A DNA stretch of 64,000 nt, taken from positions 310,001 to 374,000 of the forward strand of contig NZ_JAERQJ010000002.1 in the NCBI RefSeq assembly GCF_016735115.1, read 5' to 3'. Positions 17,648-26,410 of the stretch are shown here, in pieces (position 1 is the stretch's first letter; each line of letters begins with the position of its first letter). A program made the translations under genes and the position numbers. The notes beneath the pieces are model-generated. The model saw only the letters and a program-made list of their open reading frames with translations. It ran no database searches and had not been told where the DNA came from. Source of the stretch: Aquimarina mytili. Its GTDB lineage: Bacteria; Bacteroidota; Bacteroidia; Flavobacteriales; Flavobacteriaceae.

Positions 17648-18658
17648 ATGAGAACAATACACGCCTATGCAGCAAAAGAACCTGGAGCCCAATTTGAGCC
17701 ATTTCAATATCAATTACCCGATCTAGGTGAAGAACAAGTAGATATAAAAGTTCATTACTGCGGAATATGTCATTCTGATTTAAGCATGCTCAATAACGAC
17801 TGGGGCAATGCTCAATACCCACTTGTTCCTGGTCATGAGATTGTAGGTGAAGTCATAGCAATTGGAACAAGTGTGAAAAACATGAAAATTGGTGATCTCG
17901 TCGGACTCGGCTGGTTTTCTGAGTCATGTATGCATTGTGATCAATGTATGGGAGGAAGTCATAACTTATGCGCCACAAAAGAAGAAACTATTGTTGGGCG
18001 TCATGGTGGTTTTGCGGACTATGTTCGAAGTCATTGGTCATGGGCCACCCCTCTTCCTTCAGGAATTGACATGAGTAAAGCCGGCCCTTTACTCTGTGGA
18101 GGAATTACGGTTTTCAATCCAATTTTATCTTCTGGCGTAAAACCCACCGATAAAGTTGGTGTGATTGGTATTGGCGGATTAGGGCATATGGCTGTAAAAT
18201 TTTTAAACAAATGGGGCTGCGAAGTAACAGCTTTTAGCTCCAACCCAACAAAAAAAGAAGAAATCTTAAAAATGGGGGCGCATCGTGTTGTAAACTCTCG
18301 AGATCTTTCTGAAATGCAAGAAATCAATGGTACATTAGGTTTCATACTCAATACAACTAATGTTACTTTAGATTGGCCAGGATATCTAAAGATATTAGCC
18401 CCAAAAGGTAGGCTACATAATGTTGGAGCTGTATTAGAACCTATGGAGATTCCAGCTTTTAGTTTAATTGGTGGAGATAAATCCTTGTCAGGAAGCCCAC
18501 TAGGCAGCCCGGCTTTGACTCGTAAAATGCTTGAATTTTGTATCCGTCATGAAATTTATCCTATTACTGAAGAATTTCCCCTGGAAAAAGTAAATGACGC
18601 ATTCACTCATTTAAAAAATGGAAAAGCGCGATATAGAATTGTTTTGAAAATTACATAG
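17648..18658 (+). CDS. Zinc-dependent NAD(P)-linked alcohol dehydrogenase
   Basis: 336-residue medium-chain dehydrogenase, close to the YahK/cinnamyl-alcohol-dehydrogenase type. Catalytic zinc ligands fit CGICHSD and GHEIVGEV; the structural zinc site has Cys spacing in CMHCDQCMGGSHNLC. The nucleotide-binding fold shows GVIGIGGLGHMAVKF. It should reduce or oxidise aldehydes and alcohols in the cytoplasm; NADP preference is typical of relatives but not shown here. The Dabb-domain gene follows 46 bases later. Confidence 0.92.
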   Translation: MRTIHAYAAKEPGAQFEPFQYQLPDLGEEQVDIKVHYCGICHSDLSMLNNDWGNAQYPLVPGHEIVGEVIAIGTSVKNMKIGDLVGLGWFSESCMHCDQCMGGSHNLCATKEETIVGRHGGFADYVRSHWSWATPLPSGIDMSKAGPLLCGGITVFNPILSSGVKPTDKVGVIGIGGLGHMAVKFLNKWGCEVTAFSSNPTKKEEILKMGAHRVVNSRDLSEMQEINGTLGFILNTTNVTLDWPGYLKILAPKGRLHNVGAVLEPMEIPAFSLIGGDKSLSGSPLGSPALTRKMLEFCIRHEIYPITEEFPLEKVNDAFTHLKNGKARYRIVLKIT

Positions 18659-18677
18659 TTACATTTTAGTATCTTTA
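18644..18677 (+). promoter_or_regulatory. Possible promoter for the Dabb protein gene
   Basis: TTG at 18644-18646 and TATCTTTA at 18670-18677 are 23 bases apart and resemble the Bacteroidota TTG / TAnnTTTG consensus, 27 bases before the ATG. The spacing is at the long end. Confidence 0.35.
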
Positions 18678-18704
18678 AGTTGAATTTATCGAAATAAAAC
18701 ACAT

Positions 18705-19115
18705 ATGAAATTTATAATATCAACCTTGCTTTTTTTTATTGGTTTTGCTTCAATTGCACAAACAACAGCCAATAAAGAAGTACTTAATTCGAGAACGATA
18801 AAGGGAGATTTTGTGCACACTGTTCTCTTTTGGCTTAATAACCCCGACAATTTAATGGATAGAAAGACTTTTGAAGATGGCGTTTCTACATTATTTAAAG
18901 AATGTCAATTTATAACTTCTAGTCATATCGGAATCCCTGCCGATACAGCAACAAGACCAATAGTTGATGATTCTTATACGTATTGTGTAGTATTAACTTT
19001 TAAATCTAAAGAAGCACATGATAACTATCAAGTAGATCCTATTCACAAAAAGTTTGTCGAAGAAAATAAAAATCTTTGGAACAAAATAGTAGTATATGAT
19101 TCTGTAAGCTTTTAG
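18705..19115 (+). CDS. Exported Dabb (stress-responsive alpha/beta barrel) domain protein
   Basis: 136 residues. A signal peptide (residues 1-18, ending SIAQ) precedes a ferredoxin-like Dabb domain with FVHTVLFWL as first strand and YTYCVVLTFKSKEAHDNYQVDPIHKKF as the usual end of the repeat unit. Such domains dimerise; some act as stress proteins or small cyclases. The last codons overlap a 16-bp inverted repeat that looks like a terminator. Confidence 0.85.
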   Translation: MKFIISTLLFFIGFASIAQTTANKEVLNSRTIKGDFVHTVLFWLNNPDNLMDRKTFEDGVSTLFKECQFITSSHIGIPADTATRPIVDDSYTYCVVLTFKSKEAHDNYQVDPIHKKFVEENKNLWNKIVVYDSVSF

Positions 19116-19136
19116 TTTCATACAGAATCATATACT
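19091..19136. terminator. Bidirectional terminator-like hairpin overlapping a gene end
   Basis: Perfect 16-bp arms (agtatatgattctgta, 19091-19106; tacagaatcatatact, 19121-19136) with a 14-base loop. The left arm encodes part of the C-terminus of the Dabb protein and the stop codon lies in the loop; the right arm is 11 bases from the stop of the convergent M61 peptidase gene. No clear T run follows. Confidence 0.65.
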
Positions 19137-19146
19137 CAATAAATTC

Positions 19147-21024
19147 TTATCCTTTTAACCAAGCCGTTCTTAAGTCTAATTGACTCTTAGAAGAATCATC
19201 TTTTGAAGTAAGTTTTTTTCCTTTAGTATATGATTTAACAACTTTGGTTTTGATCACTACCTCTTCTCCTGCTCTATCTAATTTAACTTCAATATCATCA
19301 CCTTCTTGCCACTGAAAAGTGGCGCCGAGCACCTGATTAGCATTTTGCACATTAAGTTTAGTTCCATTTATCTCTACAATATTATCATTTGGTAATACTC
19401 CATTTTCTTTCCAGAAACTATTTTCTAAAACCAAATCAGTAAAAAAGATGGTACCTTTATCTTGATCTCCAGCTACAATCAATTCTCCGGCATTTTGGAT
19501 ATAATTTGTTTGTATTTTTTCAGATTTAGTTACAATACCAACCTTATTAAAAAACTCATCATAATTGATAGGCGTTTTTCCAACTACATGAGTTTGGATA
19601 AATTTTCCAACAGTTGGATATGTCATTTTAGTAATCTCTTCTATAATTTTATCATCTTCAAAGGGTTTATTCTTACCATATTTCAATGATAATTCTTTCA
19701 TTAGAGATAAAATACCACGATTTCCATTACTTTCTTCACGCATCAGAATATCTATACACATACCTATTAAAGCACCTTTTTCATATACATTAACGTAATT
19801 TGAAGCATAAGGTTCATCTAATATATTTTCACTCATTGTTGTAAAACTCATAGTGTCATCATATCCACCTGCATTTAGAATTTTACTCATTATTTTTTGA
19901 TAGAACTCGTCTTCTTCAATTAACCCTTGATTTACTTGAAAAAGTGTTGCAAAATATTCTGTTACACCCTCATACATCCATAAATGTTTAGAAAAAGTTG
20001 GAGTATTGTAATCAAAATAATGTACATCTTCAGAATGTACACTAAGTGGTGTTACGATATGAAAAAATTCATGCGACACCACATCAATCATTGCTGACGC
20101 CAATCGATCTTCAGGGATTTGTTCGGGTAATACTACAACAGTAGATGTGTGATGCTCTAATGCTCCAAATCCGGATGGAGAATCTTCAGTTCCCGAAGCC
20201 AAATACAAATAAATATCATACCTGGGAGTGCTATTAATATCTCCCATATATGCTTTTTGACCCTTCATCATTTTAAATACAGTTTCCTTTATCTTGGCTG
20301 CTGTATGCACTTTGTTTGGAGAGTAAACACTTAAAACTATTTTGATATCACCAACCTGAAACTCTTCCACATCGAGATTACCATACATCATAGGATTATC
20401 TGTAATTTCGAAATATCTTGAAGCAAAATATTTATCTGTTGTAACAGATCCATCCTTACTAGTCTCAGAACCGGTATTCTGTAATGCCGAGGTTCTTTTC
20501 ATAGTTGTTGGGGCCTTAACATTTAGGGCATACTGGTTATTTTTAAGCACATCAAAATATCCTATAAAACCATGTAAATTTAGTACATAGTTTTCGGGCT
20601 CTATATTTGTACCAGAAGGAGAAAATGGTGTCTCACCGTCCTTGTTTTCAATGTCATAGGTATCATTGACTTTATATCTTATTTTATCTAACTGTTTGGC
20701 ATTTGCAATTAACCATGTATTAGTGTCCAGTTTTTCGATATTCATCTCATTACCTGCATAATCGAAAGCTTTAAAATCATCAACAAACTTTCCAAAATCA
20801 CTCACTGCATATGTTCCTTGAACAACTCTTGGAAGATAATATTTAACTGTATCTTGAGTAAAACGTCCTGGATCAATAGTTACCGGAACTTTGTCATCGG
20901 TTGTTTGAGTTAAATCTATGGCAGTTACAATAGGTGAATTGGTTGCTATGTCTTTTGATGCGTTTGGTGTACCACAACTGATTAATAACAATCCAACAGA
21001 GATTTTGATTAATGTGTTTTTCAT
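19147..21024 (-). CDS. M61 family metallopeptidase with PDZ domain
   Basis: 625-residue lipoprotein (signal ending LLISCGTPN, Cys 17). The catalytic HExxH is SHEFFHIV near residue 318, within the glycyl-aminopeptidase (M61) domain preceded by the family's N-terminal beta domain; the downstream third ligand is expected in the WMYEGVTEYFA segment. A PDZ-like domain follows at about residues 520-590 (VLPNDNIVEINGTKL). It should act as an aminopeptidase in the periplasm or at the outer membrane. It converges with the Dabb gene. Confidence 0.9.
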   Translation of the reverse strand: MKNTLIKISVGLLLISCGTPNASKDIATNSPIVTAIDLTQTTDDKVPVTIDPGRFTQDTVKYYLPRVVQGTYAVSDFGKFVDDFKAFDYAGNEMNIEKLDTNTWLIANAKQLDKIRYKVNDTYDIENKDGETPFSPSGTNIEPENYVLNLHGFIGYFDVLKNNQYALNVKAPTTMKRTSALQNTGSETSKDGSVTTDKYFASRYFEITDNPMMYGNLDVEEFQVGDIKIVLSVYSPNKVHTAAKIKETVFKMMKGQKAYMGDINSTPRYDIYLYLASGTEDSPSGFGALEHHTSTVVVLPEQIPEDRLASAMIDVVSHEFFHIVTPLSVHSEDVHYFDYNTPTFSKHLWMYEGVTEYFATLFQVNQGLIEEDEFYQKIMSKILNAGGYDDTMSFTTMSENILDEPYASNYVNVYEKGALIGMCIDILMREESNGNRGILSLMKELSLKYGKNKPFEDDKIIEEITKMTYPTVGKFIQTHVVGKTPINYDEFFNKVGIVTKSEKIQTNYIQNAGELIVAGDQDKGTIFFTDLVLENSFWKENGVLPNDNIVEINGTKLNVQNANQVLGATFQWQEGDDIEVKLDRAGEEVVIKTKVVKSYTKGKKLTSKDDSSKSQLDLRTAWLKG

Positions 21025-21219
21025 TTATTTATTTTATTATAATCCATTTAAGGAGCGCTGTTTAGTATAGACTTTAATGTATTTCTAACTAATTTGATTG
21101 ATCCATACTCTTGTAAGACTAAAAAAAAGTATTAGTATTACAGCTTTAATGATGCAAAATATACAATTGCATTGACTTTAGCTTAATTTTAAGTTTTTTT
21201 ATAACAAAAACATTATTTT

Positions 21220-21993
21220 TTGGATTTAATATTAGACAATCAGCAAATACACTTATCCATAGATTATAGTGTATTATCAAAAGAAAAAAAAACTATTATT
21301 TTTTTGCATGATTCTTTGGGTTGCATTGCACTATGGAGAAATTTTCCCGAAAGAATAGCACTAAAAACACAATGCAATACTCTTTCGTATGATCGTCTAG
21401 GGTATGGAAAATCTGCTCCTTTTACTACATCAAAAAGAGAGAATGATTATCTTACTAAAGAAGCCGAAATATTAGCAAAAATAATTGATCAATTGCAATT
21501 AACAGATGTTGTATTATTTGGACATAGTGATGGAGGTAGTATTGCTTTGTTAACTGCCGCATTATTTCCGAAAAAAATAACAGGTATTATTACTGAAGGG
21601 GCTCATGTTTTTGTAGAAAAAGAAACAATTTCTGGAATAAAAGAAGCCGTAATTGCGTATAAAAACACAAACTTAAAAGAGAAGTTATCTAAATATCATG
21701 GAGATAAAACCGATGATGTATTTAGAATGTGGACAGAAACTTGGCTTTCTGACTCCTATCAATCCTGGAATATAGAAAAATACTTACCAATGATTACATG
21801 TCCTTCATTAATTATTCAGGGAGAAAAAGATGAATTTGGCACCATCAAACAGGTAACTTCTATTGTTGAAAACACTTCTGGAAATTCTATCCCTTTAGTA
21901 ATTCCAGGAATAGGTCATACACCTCATAAAGAAAGCTCAGAAGCAGTACTTCAAAATACCGTTTCATTTATCAATGATTTACCTAAAAAATAA
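21220..21993 (+). CDS. Alpha/beta hydrolase with a TTG start
   Basis: 257-residue alpha/beta-hydrolase fold protein. The nucleophile elbow is GHSDGG (Ser about 107), the oxyanion region is FLHDSLG near residue 30, the acid is likely in GEKDEFG and the catalytic His in GIGHTPHKE. No ATG exists between the upstream in-frame stop (21202-21204) and the conserved N-terminus, so TTG 21220 is the most sensible start. Substrate unknown. It ends 11 bases from the stop of the convergent histidine kinase, with no terminator visible between. Confidence 0.85.
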   Translation: MDLILDNQQIHLSIDYSVLSKEKKTIIFLHDSLGCIALWRNFPERIALKTQCNTLSYDRLGYGKSAPFTTSKRENDYLTKEAEILAKIIDQLQLTDVVLFGHSDGGSIALLTAALFPKKITGIITEGAHVFVEKETISGIKEAVIAYKNTNLKEKLSKYHGDKTDDVFRMWTETWLSDSYQSWNIEKYLPMITCPSLIIQGEKDEFGTIKQVTSIVENTSGNSIPLVIPGIGHTPHKESSEAVLQNTVSFINDLPKK

Positions 21994-22004
21994 ATTAGCA
22001 GCAA

Positions 22005-24257
22005 TTATTTCACCAGGTTTTTTAGAATTATATTTCTAAGATCATTTTTGTTTAGAGGCTTATTGATAATATCATTCATTCCTATAGCCATACATTCTTC
22101 TTGAACTTCGGTTAATTCTGAAGCGGTAAGTGCCACAATTGGTGTAGTTTTATCAAATTCGCGAATACGTTTCGTTGCTTCTGTACCATTAAGATATGGC
22201 ATATTAAGATCCATCAATATTAGATCAAAGCTTTCCTTTTTCACCATTTGCAAGGCATTAAATCCATTTTCAACGATTGTGCATTCATATCCGATTAAAT
22301 CCAAAAGGTTTTTGGTCACAATTTGATTTATTTTGTTGTCTTCTGCTACTAATATTTTCCTGTAAACATTTGTTTCATCTTGACCATTGAGCTTTATTTT
22401 TGTGTCCTCTTTTTCATCAATGATTTCTAATTTAAGATCAAAATAGAATTTAGTTCCTCGTCCTTCCTTACTGTCTAGATAGATCTTACTATCCATCATT
22501 TCGAGAAGATTTTTTACAATCGACAACCCTAATCCCGTACCTTCTAACTTATTAAACTCTCTACCAATCTGGGAAAACTTTTCAAACACGAATTCTTTTT
22601 TATCTTCTGGAATTCCTAAACCATTATCTTCGACTTCAAACCTAACTTGTATTTCATCATCTTCTATTGAATTTATTTTAATTCTAAGATGTATTTTTCC
22701 ATTTTCAGTAAACTTAGAAGAGTTACCTATAAGATTAATTAATACTTCAGATAGTTTTAATGAGTCAACAAGTAATATTTCTGGGAGCTCCTTTTGCACC
22801 TCTAAAACCAGTTCATTATTCTTGTTTTTTGCCTGATAATCAAAAGAATGTAATAAATTTTGTGAAAGCTGTAAAAGATTAGTCGGGGTTTTTGTCAACT
22901 TTTCATTATCGGATTCTATTTTACTTATTTTTAGCACCTTATTTATTAAGTCTAAAAGATAATCTCCTGAAAATTTTAATGAATTAAGTAACTTTTTATG
23001 CTTTGTAGTAATATCACTATCTTCCATTAGCAACGTTGTAATACCAACTACACCATATAAAGGCGTTCTCAGTTCATGACTTACTGTAGAAATAAACTGA
23101 GATTTTACGCTTGTAAGTTTTTCTGCTTCTGTTTTTGCCTCCAGTAATTCTTCATTTTTTTCTTTAAGTACTTTGTTGAGTTTTTTCTTTGATCTATACC
23201 CTCTATAAAAGAAAAATATCACCACAAGTAATAATATCAAACCAATGGATGTAAAAGTAATTGCAATATTGTTTCTTGCAATCTTTGCCAAGTATTGTTT
23301 TTCTTTCTGAATAGATTCTAATTCTCTCTGGTATTCATCAATACTAAAATTTACTTTAGCAATTTCTACTTGTTTCAGCTTCTCTTCATCAAAAAATTTA
23401 TCTTTATAAAACAGGAACTTTTTTATGCTAAACAAGGCAGAATCTGTCTCGCCAATCTCTTCAAAAAGATCTGATTTTGCTTTATAAGTATCTGTAAGAA
23501 TTGTAAGTGCTTGTTTTTCTTCGGTAGCTTTAATTACTTCATTAAATAATGCGTTAGCTTTTACAAAATTGCCTTTTCCTGCATAGTACCTGCCTAGTAA
23601 ATATTTAACATCATTGCTTGCATATAAACCTCCCCAATCATCTGCCAAGTCCATAGCTTCTATAAGGTAAGGAAAAGCCGTGTCAAATTTATTATGATCT
23701 ATATACGCCCATGCCAAATTTAAAACTGGACCAAATTGTTCTTTTTTTATTTTAGCTCTTTTAGCCAGGTCCAGGGCTTTATTATAGTATGAAACACTAT
23801 TCGTGATATCTTTGTCTAGTTCAATATGCACATTACCTAAGCCATTAAGACTTCTTATAATGAATACTGAGTCTTTATTTTCTTTTGCAAATTTTAATGC
23901 TTCCTGATAGTGATTTTTTGCATTTTTAAAATCTTCAATCACTTCAAAATTACTAGCAATAATGTAGTGGGCTCTATACTTAAAATTAATATTATCTAGT
24001 TCATGAGCATAATCAACCACCTTAATTGCAGAATCTAGCGATTCTTTAATTTTATAATCATAGTATAACTCAATACTTTTCTTGATCAATACATCAACAC
24101 TATCATTGGTTATCTGTGTTGGTTGACCATTTTTAGAAGTATTCAATCCTATGAATACAATACTATATAATAATATAATTATCCTCAAGCTTCCGAATAA
24201 AGTTTTTGAAACGATATCTTTTATAGATATTTTACCCCCCTCTAAGTAAGTAAGCAC
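22005..24257 (-). CDS. TPR-containing hybrid sensor histidine kinase/response regulator
   Basis: 750 residues from GTG 24257. Order: an N-terminal hydrophobic export/anchor segment (about 20-40), an extracytoplasmic block of about seven TPR-like helical repeats (about 45-300), a coiled coil, one membrane helix (about 325-347), HisKA with FISTVSHELRTPL (His about 396), HATPase with NSSKF, DNGLGIP and GTGLGLSIVKNL, and a C-terminal receiver domain with phospho-acceptor Asp about 682 in LILMDLNMP. It probably phosphorylates its own receiver domain; no output domain is present, so another protein must relay the signal. A nearby ATG start is absent, and a later TTG start is possible. Confidence 0.9.
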   Translation of the reverse strand: MLTYLEGGKISIKDIVSKTLFGSLRIIILLYSIVFIGLNTSKNGQPTQITNDSVDVLIKKSIELYYDYKIKESLDSAIKVVDYAHELDNINFKYRAHYIIASNFEVIEDFKNAKNHYQEALKFAKENKDSVFIIRSLNGLGNVHIELDKDITNSVSYYNKALDLAKRAKIKKEQFGPVLNLAWAYIDHNKFDTAFPYLIEAMDLADDWGGLYASNDVKYLLGRYYAGKGNFVKANALFNEVIKATEEKQALTILTDTYKAKSDLFEEIGETDSALFSIKKFLFYKDKFFDEEKLKQVEIAKVNFSIDEYQRELESIQKEKQYLAKIARNNIAITFTSIGLILLLVVIFFFYRGYRSKKKLNKVLKEKNEELLEAKTEAEKLTSVKSQFISTVSHELRTPLYGVVGITTLLMEDSDITTKHKKLLNSLKFSGDYLLDLINKVLKISKIESDNEKLTKTPTNLLQLSQNLLHSFDYQAKNKNNELVLEVQKELPEILLVDSLKLSEVLINLIGNSSKFTENGKIHLRIKINSIEDDEIQVRFEVEDNGLGIPEDKKEFVFEKFSQIGREFNKLEGTGLGLSIVKNLLEMMDSKIYLDSKEGRGTKFYFDLKLEIIDEKEDTKIKLNGQDETNVYRKILVAEDNKINQIVTKNLLDLIGYECTIVENGFNALQMVKKESFDLILMDLNMPYLNGTEATKRIREFDKTTPIVALTASELTEVQEECMAIGMNDIINKPLNKNDLRNIILKNLVK

Positions 24258-24361
24258 TTACTATAAGATTGTTAATTTACTAAAAATATTATTAAAAAAG
24301 GTATTTATAATTGTATTGATATCTTATTTGCTATATAATCTTTGTTATTTAAAAGACACAA

Positions 24362-24395
24362 AAAAACCTTCTTGTTTGATAACAAGAAGGTTTTT
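24362..24395 (-). terminator. Terminator of ychF
   Basis: Perfect 15-bp arms (24362-24376 and 24381-24395) around the loop tgat, with A and T tracts inside the stem ends. It is 20 bases beyond the ychF stop codon and also lies upstream of the histidine kinase gene. Confidence 0.9.
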
Positions 24396-24414
24396 AATAT
24401 TAGATAAATGTTAT

Positions 24415-25509
24415 TTATACATTAAATAGGAAATGCATTACATCTCCATCATTCACTACATAAGACTTTCCTTCAACACCTAATTTTCCAGCTTCTCTAG
24501 CTTTGGCTTCGCTACCATATTTTACAAAATCATCATATTTGATAACTTCTGCCCTTATAAACCCTTTCTCAAAATCGGTATGAATTACTCCTGCCGCTTG
24601 AGGTGCAGTAGCACCTATAGTTACAGTCCATGCTCTCACTTCTTTAACTCCTGCAGTAAAATATGTTTGCTGATTTAAGAGTTTATATGCTGACCGAATT
24701 AAAACAGATGCACCTGGTTCTTCTAATCCCATATCTTGCAAGAATAGTTGTCTTTCTTCATAATCATCAAGTTCTGTAATATCTGCTTCAGTTCCAACTG
24801 CAAGTACAATTACTTCAGCTTTTTCAGAAGCAACAGTTTCTTTCACTTTATCTACATATTCATTTCCGTTAACAGCAGCCCCTTCATCAACATTGCAAAC
24901 ATAAAGCACCGGCTTGTCTGTAATAAATTGTAATGGTTTTACATAGGCATCACGATCATCTTCAGAAATATCTATAGCTCTAATGGACGTACCTGCTTCT
25001 AAACCATCTTTGAGTTGTAATAAGATAGCCTCTTCTTTCTGAGCTTCTTTATTGCCAGTCTTAGCAGCCCGTTTTACTTTATCCAGTTTTTTCTCAACGC
25101 TTTCCAGGTCTTTTAATTGTAATTCTATATCTATAGTCTCTTTATCTCTGATAGGATCTATAGAACCATCAACGTGAACAATATTATCGTTATCAAAACA
25201 TCTCAGAACATGTATAATAGCATCTGTTTCGCGAATATTACCTAAAAACTGGTTTCCTAGCCCTTCTCCTTTACTGGCGCCTTTTACTAATCCAGCAATA
25301 TCAACTATTTCCACAGTAGCCGGAATTACACGCTCAGGTTCTACTAACTCTTCCAGTTTTTCTAACCTGGGATCTGGCACATTAACCACTCCTATATTGG
25401 GTTCAATAGTACAAAAAGGAAAGTTTGCACTTTGCGCTTTTGCATTAGATAAACAATTAAACAATGTTGATTTTCCAACATTAGGCAATCCAACAATTCC
25501 TGCTTTCAT
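24415..25509 (-). CDS. ychF: Redox-regulated ATPase YchF (Obg-related)
   Basis: 364-residue cytosolic P-loop NTPase of the OLA1/YchF branch, which prefers ATP over GTP and binds ribosomes. GLPNVGKST (residues 7-15) is the Walker A/G1 motif, [10 protein letters not shown] the G3 region, and the diverged NVDE replaces the usual GTPase NKxD specificity motif, as expected in YchF. The C-terminal TGS-like domain ends in the family signature [12 protein letters not shown]. Full length and a strong start at ATG 25509. Confidence 0.97.
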   Translation of the reverse strand: MKAGIVGLPNVGKSTLFNCLSNAKAQSANFPFCTIEPNIGVVNVPDPRLEKLEELVEPERVIPATVEIVDIAGLVKGASKGEGLGNQFLGNIRETDAIIHVLRCFDNDNIVHVDGSIDPIRDKETIDIELQLKDLESVEKKLDKVKRAAKTGNKEAQKEEAILLQLKDGLEAGTSIRAIDISEDDRDAYVKPLQFITDKPVLYVCNVDEGAAVNGNEYVDKVKETVASEKAEVIVLAVGTEADITELDDYEERQLFLQDMGLEEPGASVLIRSAYKLLNQQTYFTAGVKEVRAWTVTIGATAPQAAGVIHTDFEKGFIRAEVIKYDDFVKYGSEAKAREAGKLGVEGKSYVVNDGDVMHFLFNV

Positions 25510-25730
25510 AATAAAAATATAAAATCTGTGTTATTTAAAATTGAAATCAATTTTAAGAGTGCAAAGATAATGGTAATAATACGAAGTATACAAGTGCATG
25601 ATCACAAGAATATATATTTTAAAATATCATGCTAATTATCATTTTTAATGTACCCGAAAAGACTGTAACGACAAGGTTTTTATGAGATTTTTACATTTTT
25701 TTGTAATTTTAACCAACAACAAATAAGCAA

Positions 25731-26249
25731 ATGAGAACTTTAAAAATTCTAACTACAACAGTATTTATGAGTTGTGCAGCTATAGTTTCTGCGCAATCAG
25801 ATGAATCTAAACCAAAAGAAAATTCGTCAAAAGAAACCATAACTAAAATCACCCGGATAAAAGGCCCAAATGGTGAAGAAAAAATCATCAAAAAACAGGA
25901 GGTCGTTACTAAAAAAAGCAAAATAAAGCTAAATCCAGGTGATGAAGACAAGACGAACCAAACAGCCATCTATGAAGATGAGGAAGTAAAAGTACAACAA
26001 TCTCATTCGTCTTCCGACATAGGGACTTATAGTAAGATCTCTGATGGTAAAGGATATCGCATGACTTTTATAGATAAATCGGGAAACAAAGTTTCTAAAG
26101 TAAGAAAACTAAGTAGCGGTTACTATAATGTTAATATGGGCGAAAAAGATAATTGTTTAGGATATTTTGATAAAGATCAGAATTTTATCTTAGAAAAATA
26201 TGATGCCAATTCTGATAAAATAATCACCACGATTTATAAATCCAATTAA
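25731..26249 (+). CDS. Exported charged protein of unknown function
   Basis: 172 residues with a signal peptide (about 1-22, ending AAIVSAQ). The first part of the mature chain is Lys/Glu-rich and low-complexity (KPKENSSKE, EEKIIKKQEVVTKKSK); the C-terminal 80 residues form a short beta-rich module (GYRMTFIDKSGNKV, LGYFDKDQNFILEKY). No family was recognised. It ends before a hairpin terminator and seems monocistronic. Confidence 0.75.
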   Translation: MRTLKILTTTVFMSCAAIVSAQSDESKPKENSSKETITKITRIKGPNGEEKIIKKQEVVTKKSKIKLNPGDEDKTNQTAIYEDEEVKVQQSHSSSDIGTYSKISDGKGYRMTFIDKSGNKVSKVRKLSSGYYNVNMGEKDNCLGYFDKDQNFILEKYDANSDKIITTIYKSN

Positions 26250-26285
26250 TTACTATTCATCACAGTTTAGAAGATAAATACAAGT

Positions 26286-26317
26286 AAAAAGTCGGGAAAT
26301 ATTCTCGGCTTTTTTTG
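26286..26317 (+). terminator. Terminator after the charged exported protein gene
   Basis: Arms aaaaagtcggga (26286-26297) and tctcggcttttt (26303-26314) pair with two G-U wobbles around a 5-base loop and run into seven or eight T. Confidence 0.75.
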
Positions 26318-26410
26318 TTAATTAAATTAAAAAAAATTAAAAGAGGTTGTTAAAACAGCGTGCTTTTAGATATATTTAAGGCAGCAATCATCTTAAATAT
26401 ACACAATTTT

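Noticed and set aside
26360-26410. GTG start for the TonB-dependent receptor
   Set aside because: The extra 17 residues would disturb the signal peptide that starts at ATG 26411.
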